NCBI GenBank assembly: GCA_045535585.1
Contig: JAZSLY010000121.1
Location: 1-8,089, forward strand
DNA length: 8,089 nucleotides
Direction of reading: 5' to 3'
DNA from: RGIG6353 sp045535585
GTDB taxonomy: Bacteria; Bacillota; Clostridia; Oscillospirales; SIG627
Each line of letters opens with the position of its first letter. The first letter of the stretch is position 1. The notes below the pieces were generated by a model. It ran no database searches and was not told the origin of the DNA. It worked only from the letters and a program-made list of their open reading frames with translations. A program made the position numbers and the translations under genes. This document shows positions 1 through 5,531 of the stretch, piece after piece.

Positions 1-1
1 C

Positions 2-46
2 CGACTTCTTGCAGAGCTTCTCTACAAAGAAGGATATCTTTATTAA
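2..46 (+). CDS. Possible C-terminal end of an upstream gene (partial)
   Basis: In frame 2 the first 14 codons read as a leucine-rich, helix-like tail (RLLAELLYKEGYLY) ending in TAA at 44-46. The composition resembles a genuine protein end and not random intergenic DNA. A bidirectional terminator at 151-190 lies downstream, which would suit a + strand gene ending here. Frame 1 is also open, to a TAA at 85-87, so the frame is not certain. The piece is too short to assign to a family. Confidence 0.25.
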   Translation, partial: RLLAELLYKEGYLY

Positions 47-66
47 AAAAGCGGCTAGCAGCCGCT
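45..66 (-). terminator. Small hairpin with U-tract on the minus strand
   Basis: The segment AGCGGCT (50-56) pairs with AGCCGCT (60-66) across a 3-nt loop. On the minus strand the stem is followed by six U (A45-A50 on the plus strand), which is the form of an intrinsic terminator. No minus-strand gene is seen immediately upstream, so it may be a secondary stop for read-through from the right. Alternatively it may simply be a hairpin just behind a + strand gene end. Confidence 0.4.
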
Positions 67-150
67 GGCATATCTCGCCTATCGTAATGCATTTTTTACC
101 TAAATAAAGAAAAACGGCGAGGTCTGATTTAATGCAATTTCCCAGTAAAT

Positions 151-190
151 AAAAAAGCAGTAAAACTCAAACGAGTTTTACTTCTTTTTT
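151..190. terminator. Bidirectional intrinsic terminator
   Basis: AGTAAAACTC (159-168) pairs perfectly with GAGTTTTACT (173-182) over the 4-nt loop AAAC. G157/C184 and A151-156/T185-190 extend the stem past one mismatch. T-tracts follow on both strands, so it can stop transcription from either side. It separates the possible + strand gene end at the left edge from the repeats on the right. Confidence 0.75.
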
Positions 191-193
191 ATT

Positions 194-296
194 AAGTGAA
201 TAGTGAAAAACGAAGAGTGAAGAGAAATGGTTGAAAACCGCTATATAAGCGGTTTTCTTCCTTTTCTTTTCTCTTTTCTCTCTTATCTTTTCACTT
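194..296. repeat. 103-bp inverted repeat built of 7-bp units
   Basis: Two 49-nt arms (194-242 and 248-296) flank the 5-nt loop ATATA. By hand count, 37 of 49 positions pair, with perfect pairing in the outer 7 bp (AAGTGAA) and the inner 10 bp (GAAAACCGCT). Each arm, read inward from its outer end, divides into heptads resembling RAGTGAA, so one strand is almost pure purine on the left and pyrimidine on the right. This looks like a miniature, MITE-like or REP-like intergenic palindrome. Transcribed rightward, the inner stem followed by the pyrimidine tract could also act as a weak terminator. No target-site duplication is obvious, and mobility is inference only. Confidence 0.7.
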
Positions 297-308
297 GTTT
301 TTTGTCAC

Positions 309-389
309 CGCTTTTGCCCAAGGGCGCAGAAAAAGCGAGGGAGATGGAACGAACCGCAGTCCGTCGCCGTACAATCGTACGGATTTTTT
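309..389. repeat. Structured repeat element, copy A
   Basis: The element starts with a hairpin: CGCTTTT (309-315) pairs with AAAAGCG (331-337), and GCCC (316-319) with GGGC (322-325), leaving a 3'-side bulge GCAGA. The block CGAGGGAGAT (336-345) follows, then a divergent stretch, then a second hairpin CCGTAC (367-372)/GTACGG (377-382) with loop AATC and six T (384-389). Positions 336-381 align without gaps to copy B at an offset of exactly 88 nt, with 33 of 46 identical by hand count. Unlike copy B it has no outer closing stem. It matches no RNA or repeat family that I recognise. Confidence 0.65.
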
Positions 390-396
390 GCCATTT

Positions 397-491
397 GCTT
401 TCTTCGTCAGGACGACGAGAAAACGAGGGAGATTGCACGATACTGACCCCGAAGGCGTACAAATGTACGTCGAGAGGGGAAGTTCGTGCAA
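397..491. repeat. Structured repeat element, copy B
   Basis: A small hairpin CGTC (405-408)/GACG (411-414) with a 2-nt gap replaces GCCC/GGGC of copy A, and flanking TTTC/GAAA (399-402/419-422) can pair. The shared block CGAGGGAGAT follows at 424-433. A longer nested hairpin then closes with TTGCACGA (433-440)/TCGTGCAA (484-491). Inside it are ACT (442-444)/AGT (481-483), CCCC (447-450)/GGGG (476-479) and CGTAC (456-460)/GTACG (465-469), with asymmetric internal loops and an AAAT tip. The right arm abuts the U-tract of the operon terminator. It could be an intergenic palindromic repeat or a structured RNA; the sequence alone does not decide. Confidence 0.65.
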
Positions 492-493
492 AG

Positions 494-541
494 AAAAAAA
501 CAAAAATAAAAAGAAAGGCTTGTTTTTTTCAAGCCTTTCTT
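494..541 (-). terminator. Intrinsic terminator of the hydrolase-esterase operon
   Basis: A perfect 12-bp stem (511-522 with 530-541; AAGAAAGGCTTG and its complement) has a 7-nt loop. On the minus strand it is followed by a U-rich run of about 17 nt (494-510). It lies some 95 nt beyond the esterase stop codon, with no other gene between. On the plus strand there is no T-tract after the stem, so it is expected to work in the minus direction only. Confidence 0.85.
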
Positions 542-634
542 CCTATAAATTGCGATATTTGAAAAAGTTTAGTATTTGCAGATAAATATATTCTTTCTAA
601 ATATTCTTTTTTTGTTTTTTTCGGTATCACCGTT

Positions 635-1645
635 TTATCTAAGTCCTTCAAGTCTCTTGAACACGGGCCATGCTGCATCGGCATAGAATCTATGACCCTC
701 GCTACCCGTAACGAGTGCACAGCTTCCTTCAGCACCTGCCGCCTTATACATTTTCTTAACTATTTCAAAGGTCTCGTCAACGCCATGCTTGGGGAAAATG
801 ACGTCCTCTGCGCCATTGACGATAACCAGCTTCCTTGGAGCGATAAGACCTGCCAGGTCGCCCATATCGAAATAGTTTGCAATATAGGGAATGAAGTTAC
901 AGCTACAATGATTCATAGAAGCAATAGAGTCGTAATAGGTGCAAACTGCGCAGGAGGGCATAGCCATCTTGATTCTCTCGTCAAGACAAGCGGCGTAGAA
1001 GGTTGCAGTACCTCCGCCCGAGTTACCCATACAGTAAACTCTGTCTGCGTCAAGAAAATCAAAATATTTCTCCACCGCATCTATCGCACGGCTGATATCC
1101 CATACACGCTCTGCAATAGTAGTTCTGCCAAGCAGGAGAGCCGTCATTGTGGAAACGTAACAGTCGGGTCCCTTCTCGCCTGCACCGCCGCACTCACCGA
1201 AATTTCTCTGCTCAATAGCAAGCGCCGCATAGCCCTCACGGACTATCCTTACGGCAAAGTCACGGTCACCGCCACTGATGCTATTCACGTCTTTGGGGTA
1301 AATGGGCTTGCCAAGAGATATGTGGAAGCCTGTGGAATGTCCCTGCAGGCATATCACAACGGGCACCTTTCCTTCAAGGTTCAGGGGTACTCTAAGCACC
1401 GACGGGTAAACGTATCCCTCCTCACTTTGAAGGGTAAACCTGATTTCCCGATATTCCTCGGTCGTCTTGTCCCACTCGATAGTAAACTGGTCGTCGCACT
1501 TAACGAAGGTATCAATTCCCGTAAGCTCACGGAGCTTTTGGAGAGCGTTCTTTTTCCATTCTGCATAGTCCTCGCCGTCCTTATATCTCATAGAGGGGAC
1601 TCTGGAGCGCATTATTTGAAGATTGTGTTCAAGAGGTGTAGTCAT
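635..1645 (-). CDS. Alpha/beta-hydrolase esterase (acetyl-xylan-esterase-like)
   Basis: This 336-aa protein has the alpha/beta-hydrolase fold and resembles the Abhydrolase_7/dienelactone-hydrolase-like proteins often annotated as acetyl-xylan esterases. The nucleophile elbow is GNSGG with Ser209. The likely acid is Asp281 (in NGAEDVIFP) and the likely catalytic His is His318 (in SEGHRFY). The segment QGHST (101-105) fits the oxyanion region, and HCSC (246-249) precedes a conserved-looking IPYI stretch. There is no signal peptide, so it is cytoplasmic. It probably removes an ester group (acetyl or similar) from an imported sugar or oligosaccharide. It is the second gene of the operon, 12 nt after the glycosidase-like gene. 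The start is set by AAGGAG 8 nt before the ATG. A glucuronoyl or other carboxyl esterase is possible; the fold is much surer than the substrate. Confidence 0.82.
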   Translation of the reverse strand: MTTPLEHNLQIMRSRVPSMRYKDGEDYAEWKKNALQKLRELTGIDTFVKCDDQFTIEWDKTTEEYREIRFTLQSEEGYVYPSVLRVPLNLEGKVPVVICLQGHSTGFHISLGKPIYPKDVNSISGGDRDFAVRIVREGYAALAIEQRNFGECGGAGEKGPDCYVSTMTALLLGRTTIAERVWDISRAIDAVEKYFDFLDADRVYCMGNSGGGTATFYAACLDERIKMAMPSCAVCTYYDSIASMNHCSCNFIPYIANYFDMGDLAGLIAPRKLVIVNGAEDVIFPKHGVDETFEIVKKMYKAAGAEGSCALVTGSEGHRFYADAAWPVFKRLEGLR

Positions 1646-1653
1646 AATTTTTT

Positions 1654-1659
1654 CTCCTT
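1654..1659 (-). promoter_or_regulatory. Ribosome binding site overlapping the upstream stop codon
   Basis: On the minus strand TAAGGAG combines the TAA stop of the glycosidase-like gene (1658-1660) with the AAGGAG site for the esterase, 8 nt before its ATG. Ribosomes finishing the first gene therefore stop on the initiation site of the second. This favours translational coupling and supports the esterase start. Confidence 0.8.
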
Positions 1660-4384
1660 ATATTTTTTCATTTAAAGTCTCTGGCACGACAAAGCCGAAC
1701 TGACCCGGTGATGACGGCGCTTTACCAAGAGTTATAGTAGGTATCTCCTCGTTTTGCCAAAGCTCTCCGTTAATTTGAAGTCTCAATTTCATTGCAAGGT
1801 CACGGGTGTAATTAGCCTTATTTCTGTCAATTTTGACAATATGCTCCACCTCGCCGTGGGACTTCTTCGTTTCAAGGCTGTACGCCGATAGCACTTCCTC
1901 TTGTCTGTCACCGAACACCTGCTGATGACTCTTGGCATCAAACTGAAGCATCAGCTCATCTCCTATCAGCCTTATATGAGTATCGGGCTCAAAGAGCTTA
2001 TATTCAAAGCCGAAGGAGAAATTCGTTCCCTCCTTGCCCTTCATATAAAGGTAGATATAGTCACGGTCAAGGCTGAGGGCAAATTCGCCGTTTGTCAGCT
2101 TAACACGCTCTGCCTTGTCAATATCAACGTACCTGATAATATATCCGCCTCGTCCGAGATAGTATTCAAGAGGCACGCGCCCCTCTGCCACACGGCGACG
2201 GACGGCAGGAAATTCCGTTTCCAATACCTCTTCAAGCTGTGCAATTCTGTGTCGGAGCTTCTCGGGGAAGAACTTGAAGCCCTCTGCCTCCGAGTGATAG
2301 CCAAGACGCTTGTCGGTGTCACACAGAGGAATCATTTTCTTTGAGTGCTCGATTTCGTCCCTGATTATCCTCTCCATTTCGTCAAGGATAGTGGCGGGGT
2401 CTCCTTCCCCTCTGCCAAGCTGACTTCTCAATTTGTAAAAATTAAGTATATTCAAGCCACCCTCAAAGAGTATTCCAAGGGCACGGGAAAGGGTAACGAG
2501 CTCGTGGTCGTCTGCAAGCGTCAGATGCTTTACGCCCTCCCTCCAGTTGTCAACCATTCTCTCGGCAAGCACTACCGCCTCGTCAAGAGTGTGTCCTCTC
2601 CAAAGGCACTCGCCTATTCTGTCACCTACGGGGGCGTCCACAAGGAGCCAGGAGCGTGACAGAGGCTTATTCACGGGCTCAAGGTGCATCTCCCACACGA
2701 CGCTGTCGTGCATAGGCCCGTAGTAGCTGAACATAATGTTTATAGGATAGTTCTTATAGCCCTCCTCAAAATAGTGCATCGCCTTGTATATTTCGGGGGC
2801 GGCACTTTCACCGAAGGAGCGTGAGATAAGGTCGAGAAGCGCCTCCTCCTTGTTGGAAAAATCGTGAAGGAAGGCAAACTCACTTGAAGCACGGCTCATA
2901 ATAGAGGGATAATTGCCGAAATACCAGCACTCCATAACGCCCTCAACCCCGTAGGCGTGAGCGCCCTTATACTTATCGAAAACAAGACCGGGTGCGGGAA
3001 TATATGGCACAGTCGCCACCTCGTGAGAGGTGCATATCTGCATCTTCGCCCACAGCTTCTTGCCGTATTTCTGCGCCGCCTTTGCGGTGGTCTCAAACAT
3101 AATGGAGGGTCCCACGTAGGAGAGCCAATAGTCTATCGCCTGCCTCGTTTTGCCAAGCTGTTCTTCATAGCCCTCGTCGTCGAAATTCTGCATAAGGGCA
3201 ACGTCACTCGGCGCATTCTTTACGTACTCAACGATATCGTCGAAATTCCAATATCTGTGACCGTAGGTCCAGCTGACGAATTCAGCGCCCGTTCCCGCCC
3301 TGCGTATTCCCTCTTTGATAACATCAATATTGTAGGCAAGGTTTTCACCTCTGTGATACTTTCCGCATCTGGGGCAGGTATGCCAGGTAAACATACTTGA
3401 CGAGCAGGTAGTAAAGCGCTCTCCGTCGGTAATATCTATATATCCGCCAAGCCTTGGAAGCCTTCTGAAAAGAGTCTCCACCGCCTCCAGCATATATCCC
3501 CTGCCCTCCTCCGTCCTGAGACAGATGGGGTATTGAGAGGCTCCAACGCAATCAGCACCCAGCATTTCGGGGTACTTGTCCTGCAAGCCCTCCGCCTTGA
3601 AAAAGCCCATAGGCTCGATAGCAAAAACGTAAACCTTAACGCCGTACCGACGGCACTTTTCTATAACAGAGGAGAGCTTTTCAAGCCTTGCGTCCCCTCC
3701 CTCTCCGTACTCCTTGATATAGGAAGAACGCAATAGCGCCTTGAAGCTTGTGTATATCCAAAGACCGTTCGTTCCGTTGTGCTGGAGTCGGTTAAGGTAT
3801 TCCTCGGGATAATAGTCCACCTCGTCCGAAAGCTCGTCTCCGTTCTTGGGCGGGCGGTTGGTAGGGCTGAAAAAGCCTCTCGTAATTCTGCTCTTGATAT
3901 GTGGCTTTCTTTCAATCTCGCCAAGGGGCAGGAAAGCGCCCTCGCGCTTAGTCAATTCCCCTTCAAGATAGAATATGGCACGCCTTGCACCCTCGGTGTC
4001 CGCTGAAACGATACGGCAGGAGTCGGCAGTTACTATAATTCTGTACGCCTCAAAGGAGGGGGTTATTCCCTTTTCAAAAACTATCGGGTATCTGTCGCCC
4101 TTTATTTTGCATATATCAAGAAACTTTTCAAAATCATCATACGCCGTTTCAAGCACACCCTCGTCGTCTGGAAATTTTTCCTTAACGAAAAGTCCCGACA
4201 CGGATATCTCACCTGCCGAGGCGCTCTTTTTCTTTCCGAAATTAAGAGGCGCTTCACTGTGAAGCGGGCTTTTCAAGTCGCGGATAAACTCACGCGGAGG
4301 CTGTTCGTCAAAAAACGGGTCGGGATTAGCCGAGCTATAATGCCCTGCAAACACCTTGGTTTCTATATTAGATTTCTTTTTCAT
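1658..4384 (-). CDS. Large cytoplasmic glycoside-hydrolase-like protein
   Basis: The 908-aa protein starts at the ATG preceded by AAAGGAG; an in-frame upstream ATG at 4444 lies within the promoter and is unlikely. Residues ~75-155 resemble the non-catalytic N-domain of GH20 hexosaminidases and GH67 glucuronidases (IIVTADSCRIVSADTEGARR, 116-135). Residues ~165-500 look like a TIM barrel starting at YYPEEYLNRLQHNGTNGLWI (191-210). Candidate acidic residues are Asp317, Asp320 and Glu322 (DITDGE) and Glu485. A Cys cluster (C327, C337, C340 in CPRCGKYH) could bind metal. A helical part follows (~500-735), then a beta-rich C-terminus (~745-908) that may be a CBM9-like sugar-binding domain. The GH20 HxGGDE motif is absent, so the family and substrate are not assigned. 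No signal peptide: it acts on imported sugar. First gene of the operon with the esterase. Confidence 0.65.
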   Translation of the reverse strand: MKKKSNIETKVFAGHYSSANPDPFFDEQPPREFIRDLKSPLHSEAPLNFGKKKSASAGEISVSGLFVKEKFPDDEGVLETAYDDFEKFLDICKIKGDRYPIVFEKGITPSFEAYRIIVTADSCRIVSADTEGARRAIFYLEGELTKREGAFLPLGEIERKPHIKSRITRGFFSPTNRPPKNGDELSDEVDYYPEEYLNRLQHNGTNGLWIYTSFKALLRSSYIKEYGEGGDARLEKLSSVIEKCRRYGVKVYVFAIEPMGFFKAEGLQDKYPEMLGADCVGASQYPICLRTEEGRGYMLEAVETLFRRLPRLGGYIDITDGERFTTCSSSMFTWHTCPRCGKYHRGENLAYNIDVIKEGIRRAGTGAEFVSWTYGHRYWNFDDIVEYVKNAPSDVALMQNFDDEGYEEQLGKTRQAIDYWLSYVGPSIMFETTAKAAQKYGKKLWAKMQICTSHEVATVPYIPAPGLVFDKYKGAHAYGVEGVMECWYFGNYPSIMSRASSEFAFLHDFSNKEEALLDLISRSFGESAAPEIYKAMHYFEEGYKNYPINIMFSYYGPMHDSVVWEMHLEPVNKPLSRSWLLVDAPVGDRIGECLWRGHTLDEAVVLAERMVDNWREGVKHLTLADDHELVTLSRALGILFEGGLNILNFYKLRSQLGRGEGDPATILDEMERIIRDEIEHSKKMIPLCDTDKRLGYHSEAEGFKFFPEKLRHRIAQLEEVLETEFPAVRRRVAEGRVPLEYYLGRGGYIIRYVDIDKAERVKLTNGEFALSLDRDYIYLYMKGKEGTNFSFGFEYKLFEPDTHIRLIGDELMLQFDAKSHQQVFGDRQEEVLSAYSLETKKSHGEVEHIVKIDRNKANYTRDLAMKLRLQINGELWQNEEIPTITLGKAPSSPGQFGFVVPETLNEKI

Positions 4385-4390
4385 TCTGTT

Positions 4391-4398
4391 TCTCCTTT
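4391..4398 (-). promoter_or_regulatory. Ribosome binding site that decides the glycosidase start
   Basis: AAAGGAGA on the minus strand ends 6 nt before the ATG at 4384. The longer in-frame start at 4444 lies upstream of the predicted transcription start, so translation should begin here. The site slightly overlaps the operator palindrome (4397-4412). Confidence 0.85.
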
Positions 4399-4412
4399 GT
4401 AAGCGATTACAA
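4397..4412. promoter_or_regulatory. LacI-family / cre-type operator
   Basis: TTGTAA (4397-4402) and TTACAA (4407-4412) form a perfect inverted repeat around GCGA. The inner 14 bases TGTAAGCGATTACA match the catabolite-response-element consensus TGWAANCGNTNWCA at every position and have the central CG typical of LacI-family operators. The site lies just downstream of the -10 box, over the predicted transcription start (about 4410), and touches the ribosome binding site, which is a repressing position. Either CcpA or a dedicated LacI-type sugar regulator could bind; the regulator gene is not in this window. Confidence 0.8.
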
Positions 4413-4416
4413 CAAT

Positions 4417-4444
4417 AGTATACACGAAATGTAATAAAAATCAA
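4417..4444 (-). promoter_or_regulatory. Promoter of the glycosidase-esterase operon
   Basis: On the minus strand TTGATT (4439-4444) and TATACT (4417-4422) are separated by 16 bp, a good sigma-A type pair. It lies 33 nt before the start codon, and transcription would begin near 4410, within the operator palindrome. Confidence 0.7.
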
Positions 4445-4470
4445 GAGGGTATGTAAAAAATGCTGAATTT

Positions 4471-4520
4471 AAAAGATAAAAACACTTTACGGGAGGGTGC
4501 CGAAAAAGCACACTCCCGTA
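4471..4520 (-). terminator. Intrinsic terminator of the cysteine-synthase-like gene
   Basis: A 13-bp stem (4488-4500 with 4508-4520) has one mismatch and a 7-nt loop, and begins 2 nt past the stop codon. On the minus strand the U-rich run (UUUUU then UUUU) starts about 5 nt after the stem, which is slightly displaced from the ideal. It insulates this gene from the operon that follows in the same direction. Confidence 0.7.
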
Positions 4521-4522
4521 TT

Positions 4523-5452
4523 TCAGTCCTCGAATAAGGGTGTTGAAAAATAACGCTCTGCAGTGTCGGGAAGAACGGTGACCACCCTCTTACCCGCGCC
4601 CAGCTTCCCAGCAAGACGGATAGCGGCGGCAACGTTAGTACCGCTGGATATGCCGCACATAATTCCCTCACGGGACGCCAGCGCCTTTGCGGTGCTGATA
4701 GCCTCGTCGTCGTTTACGATACAGATATCGCTATAAATATCCTGATTTAAAATCTCGGGAATGAGTCCGTCACCTATACCCATCTGTAAATGAGTGCCGA
4801 TAGAGCCACCCGAAAGGATAGCCGCGTGCTCTGGCTCTACCGCCCATATTTCAATATGGGGATTGTATTTTTTAAGGGTCTCGCCGATACCCGTAATAGT
4901 TCCGCCCGTTCCGATGCCCGAACAAAAGCCGTCGATTGAGCCGTCAACCGCGTTTATTATCTCCATTGCCGTCGCACTTCTCTGTATGTCGGGGTTGGCA
5001 GGATTTTCAAACTGTTGGGGCACGAAGACACGAGGGTCCTCGTCACGCATTTTAAGAGCAAGCTTTACGCATTCGTCGATGCACTCGCCTATATTGCCTG
5101 CGTCGTGCACCAGAATAACCTCGGCGCCGTAGTGACGCACAAGCTTGCGCCTCTCCTCGCTTACCGAGTCGGGCATAATAATTACCGTGCGATAGCCCTT
5201 CACAGCACCCACGAGAGCAAGTCCGATGCCCTGATTTCCGCTGGTAGGCTCTACGATTACGGTATCCTTATTGATAACGCCGCGGCGCTCTGCATCAAGT
5301 ATCATATTGTATGCCGTTCTGGTCTTGATAGAGCCACCCACGTTCAAGCCCTCGAACTTAACTAAAATTTCCGCGCACCCCTCGGGTACGATATGGGAAA
5401 GCTTTATTATGGGTGTATTGCCCAGAGCTTCAAGAATATTATTGTAAATCAT
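4523..5452 (-). CDS. cysK: Cysteine-synthase-like PLP enzyme (O-acetylserine sulfhydrylase family)
   Basis: The 309-aa length and motif order are those of fold-type II cysteine synthases, which replace the acetyl group of O-acetylserine with sulfide to make cysteine in the cytoplasm. Lys43 in GGSIKTR is the expected PLP Schiff-base lysine. TSGNQG (70-75) is the substrate loop, QQFENPAN (146-153) the conserved Gln region, GTGGTITG (181-188) the phosphate-binding loop, SSGTN (269-273) contacts the pyridine ring, and PDTAERYFST (295-304) is near the C-terminus. Three positions differ from usual CysK: KDR is KTR, TSGNTG is TSGNQG, and PD(T/S)GERY is PDTAERY. The acceptor may therefore be another activated serine, such as O-phosphoserine. 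GGAG lies 5 nt before the ATG. No serine acetyltransferase gene is adjacent. Family confidence is high, exact substrate moderate. Confidence 0.87.
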   Translation of the reverse strand: MIYNNILEALGNTPIIKLSHIVPEGCAEILVKFEGLNVGGSIKTRTAYNMILDAERRGVINKDTVIVEPTSGNQGIGLALVGAVKGYRTVIIMPDSVSEERRKLVRHYGAEVILVHDAGNIGECIDECVKLALKMRDEDPRVFVPQQFENPANPDIQRSATAMEIINAVDGSIDGFCSGIGTGGTITGIGETLKKYNPHIEIWAVEPEHAAILSGGSIGTHLQMGIGDGLIPEILNQDIYSDICIVNDDEAISTAKALASREGIMCGISSGTNVAAAIRLAGKLGAGKRVVTVLPDTAERYFSTPLFED

Positions 5453-5502
5453 ACGTTCTCCAAATATGTAAAGTCAACGGCGGAAAAGCACCGCTAAAAA
5501 AT

Positions 5503-5531
5503 ATATTAGCACAGCACAGCCCTTTTGTCAA
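5503..5531 (-). promoter_or_regulatory. Promoter of the cysteine-synthase-like gene
   Basis: On the minus strand a perfect -35 TTGACA (5526-5531) is followed after 17 bp by TAATAT (5503-5508). The -35 box overlaps the stop codon of the phosphatase gene (5528-5530). The predicted leader is about 45 nt and carries a short GCGG/CCGC stem (5480-5494). No terminator is visible between the two genes, so some read-through transcription is also likely. Confidence 0.7.

Larger units (their letters stand above)
47..634. other. Gene-free region rich in palindromes and repeats
   Basis: No open frame here looks coding. Those that exist are low in complexity (Phe/Leu/Ser or Lys/Arg runs) and run straight across palindromes. 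The region holds in order a small hairpin, a weak inverted pair CTCGCC/GGCGAG (74-79 and 116-121), a bidirectional terminator, a 7-bp-periodic inverted repeat, two copies of a structured element, and the terminator of the esterase operon. Positions 542-634 are AT-rich and show nothing beyond a 4-bp stem CGGT/ACCG at 622-632. Confidence 0.7.

Noticed and set aside
309..491. CRISPR array
   Set aside because: Only two diverged copies with no spacer-repeat regularity beyond one 88-nt offset, and no cas genes.
227..562. Open frame of 111 codons on the plus strand
   Set aside because: It begins inside the heptamer palindrome and runs through the repeats and terminator; low-complexity composition and no good ribosome binding site.
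622..633. ACGGTGATAC shared between the esterase 3' flank (minus) and the permease leader at 7065-7074
   Set aside because: A 10-bp match between two places in 8 kb is expected by chance, and the flanking sequence does not match.
692..1675. 327-codon open frame antisense to the esterase
   Set aside because: Shadow of the real gene on the other strand; no family features, while the minus frame has a full catalytic triad.
4385..4444. Upstream in-frame ATG adding 20 residues to the glycosidase-like protein
   Set aside because: It would lie inside the promoter, upstream of the predicted transcription start, and lacks a ribosome binding site; the ATG at 4384 has AAAGGAG.
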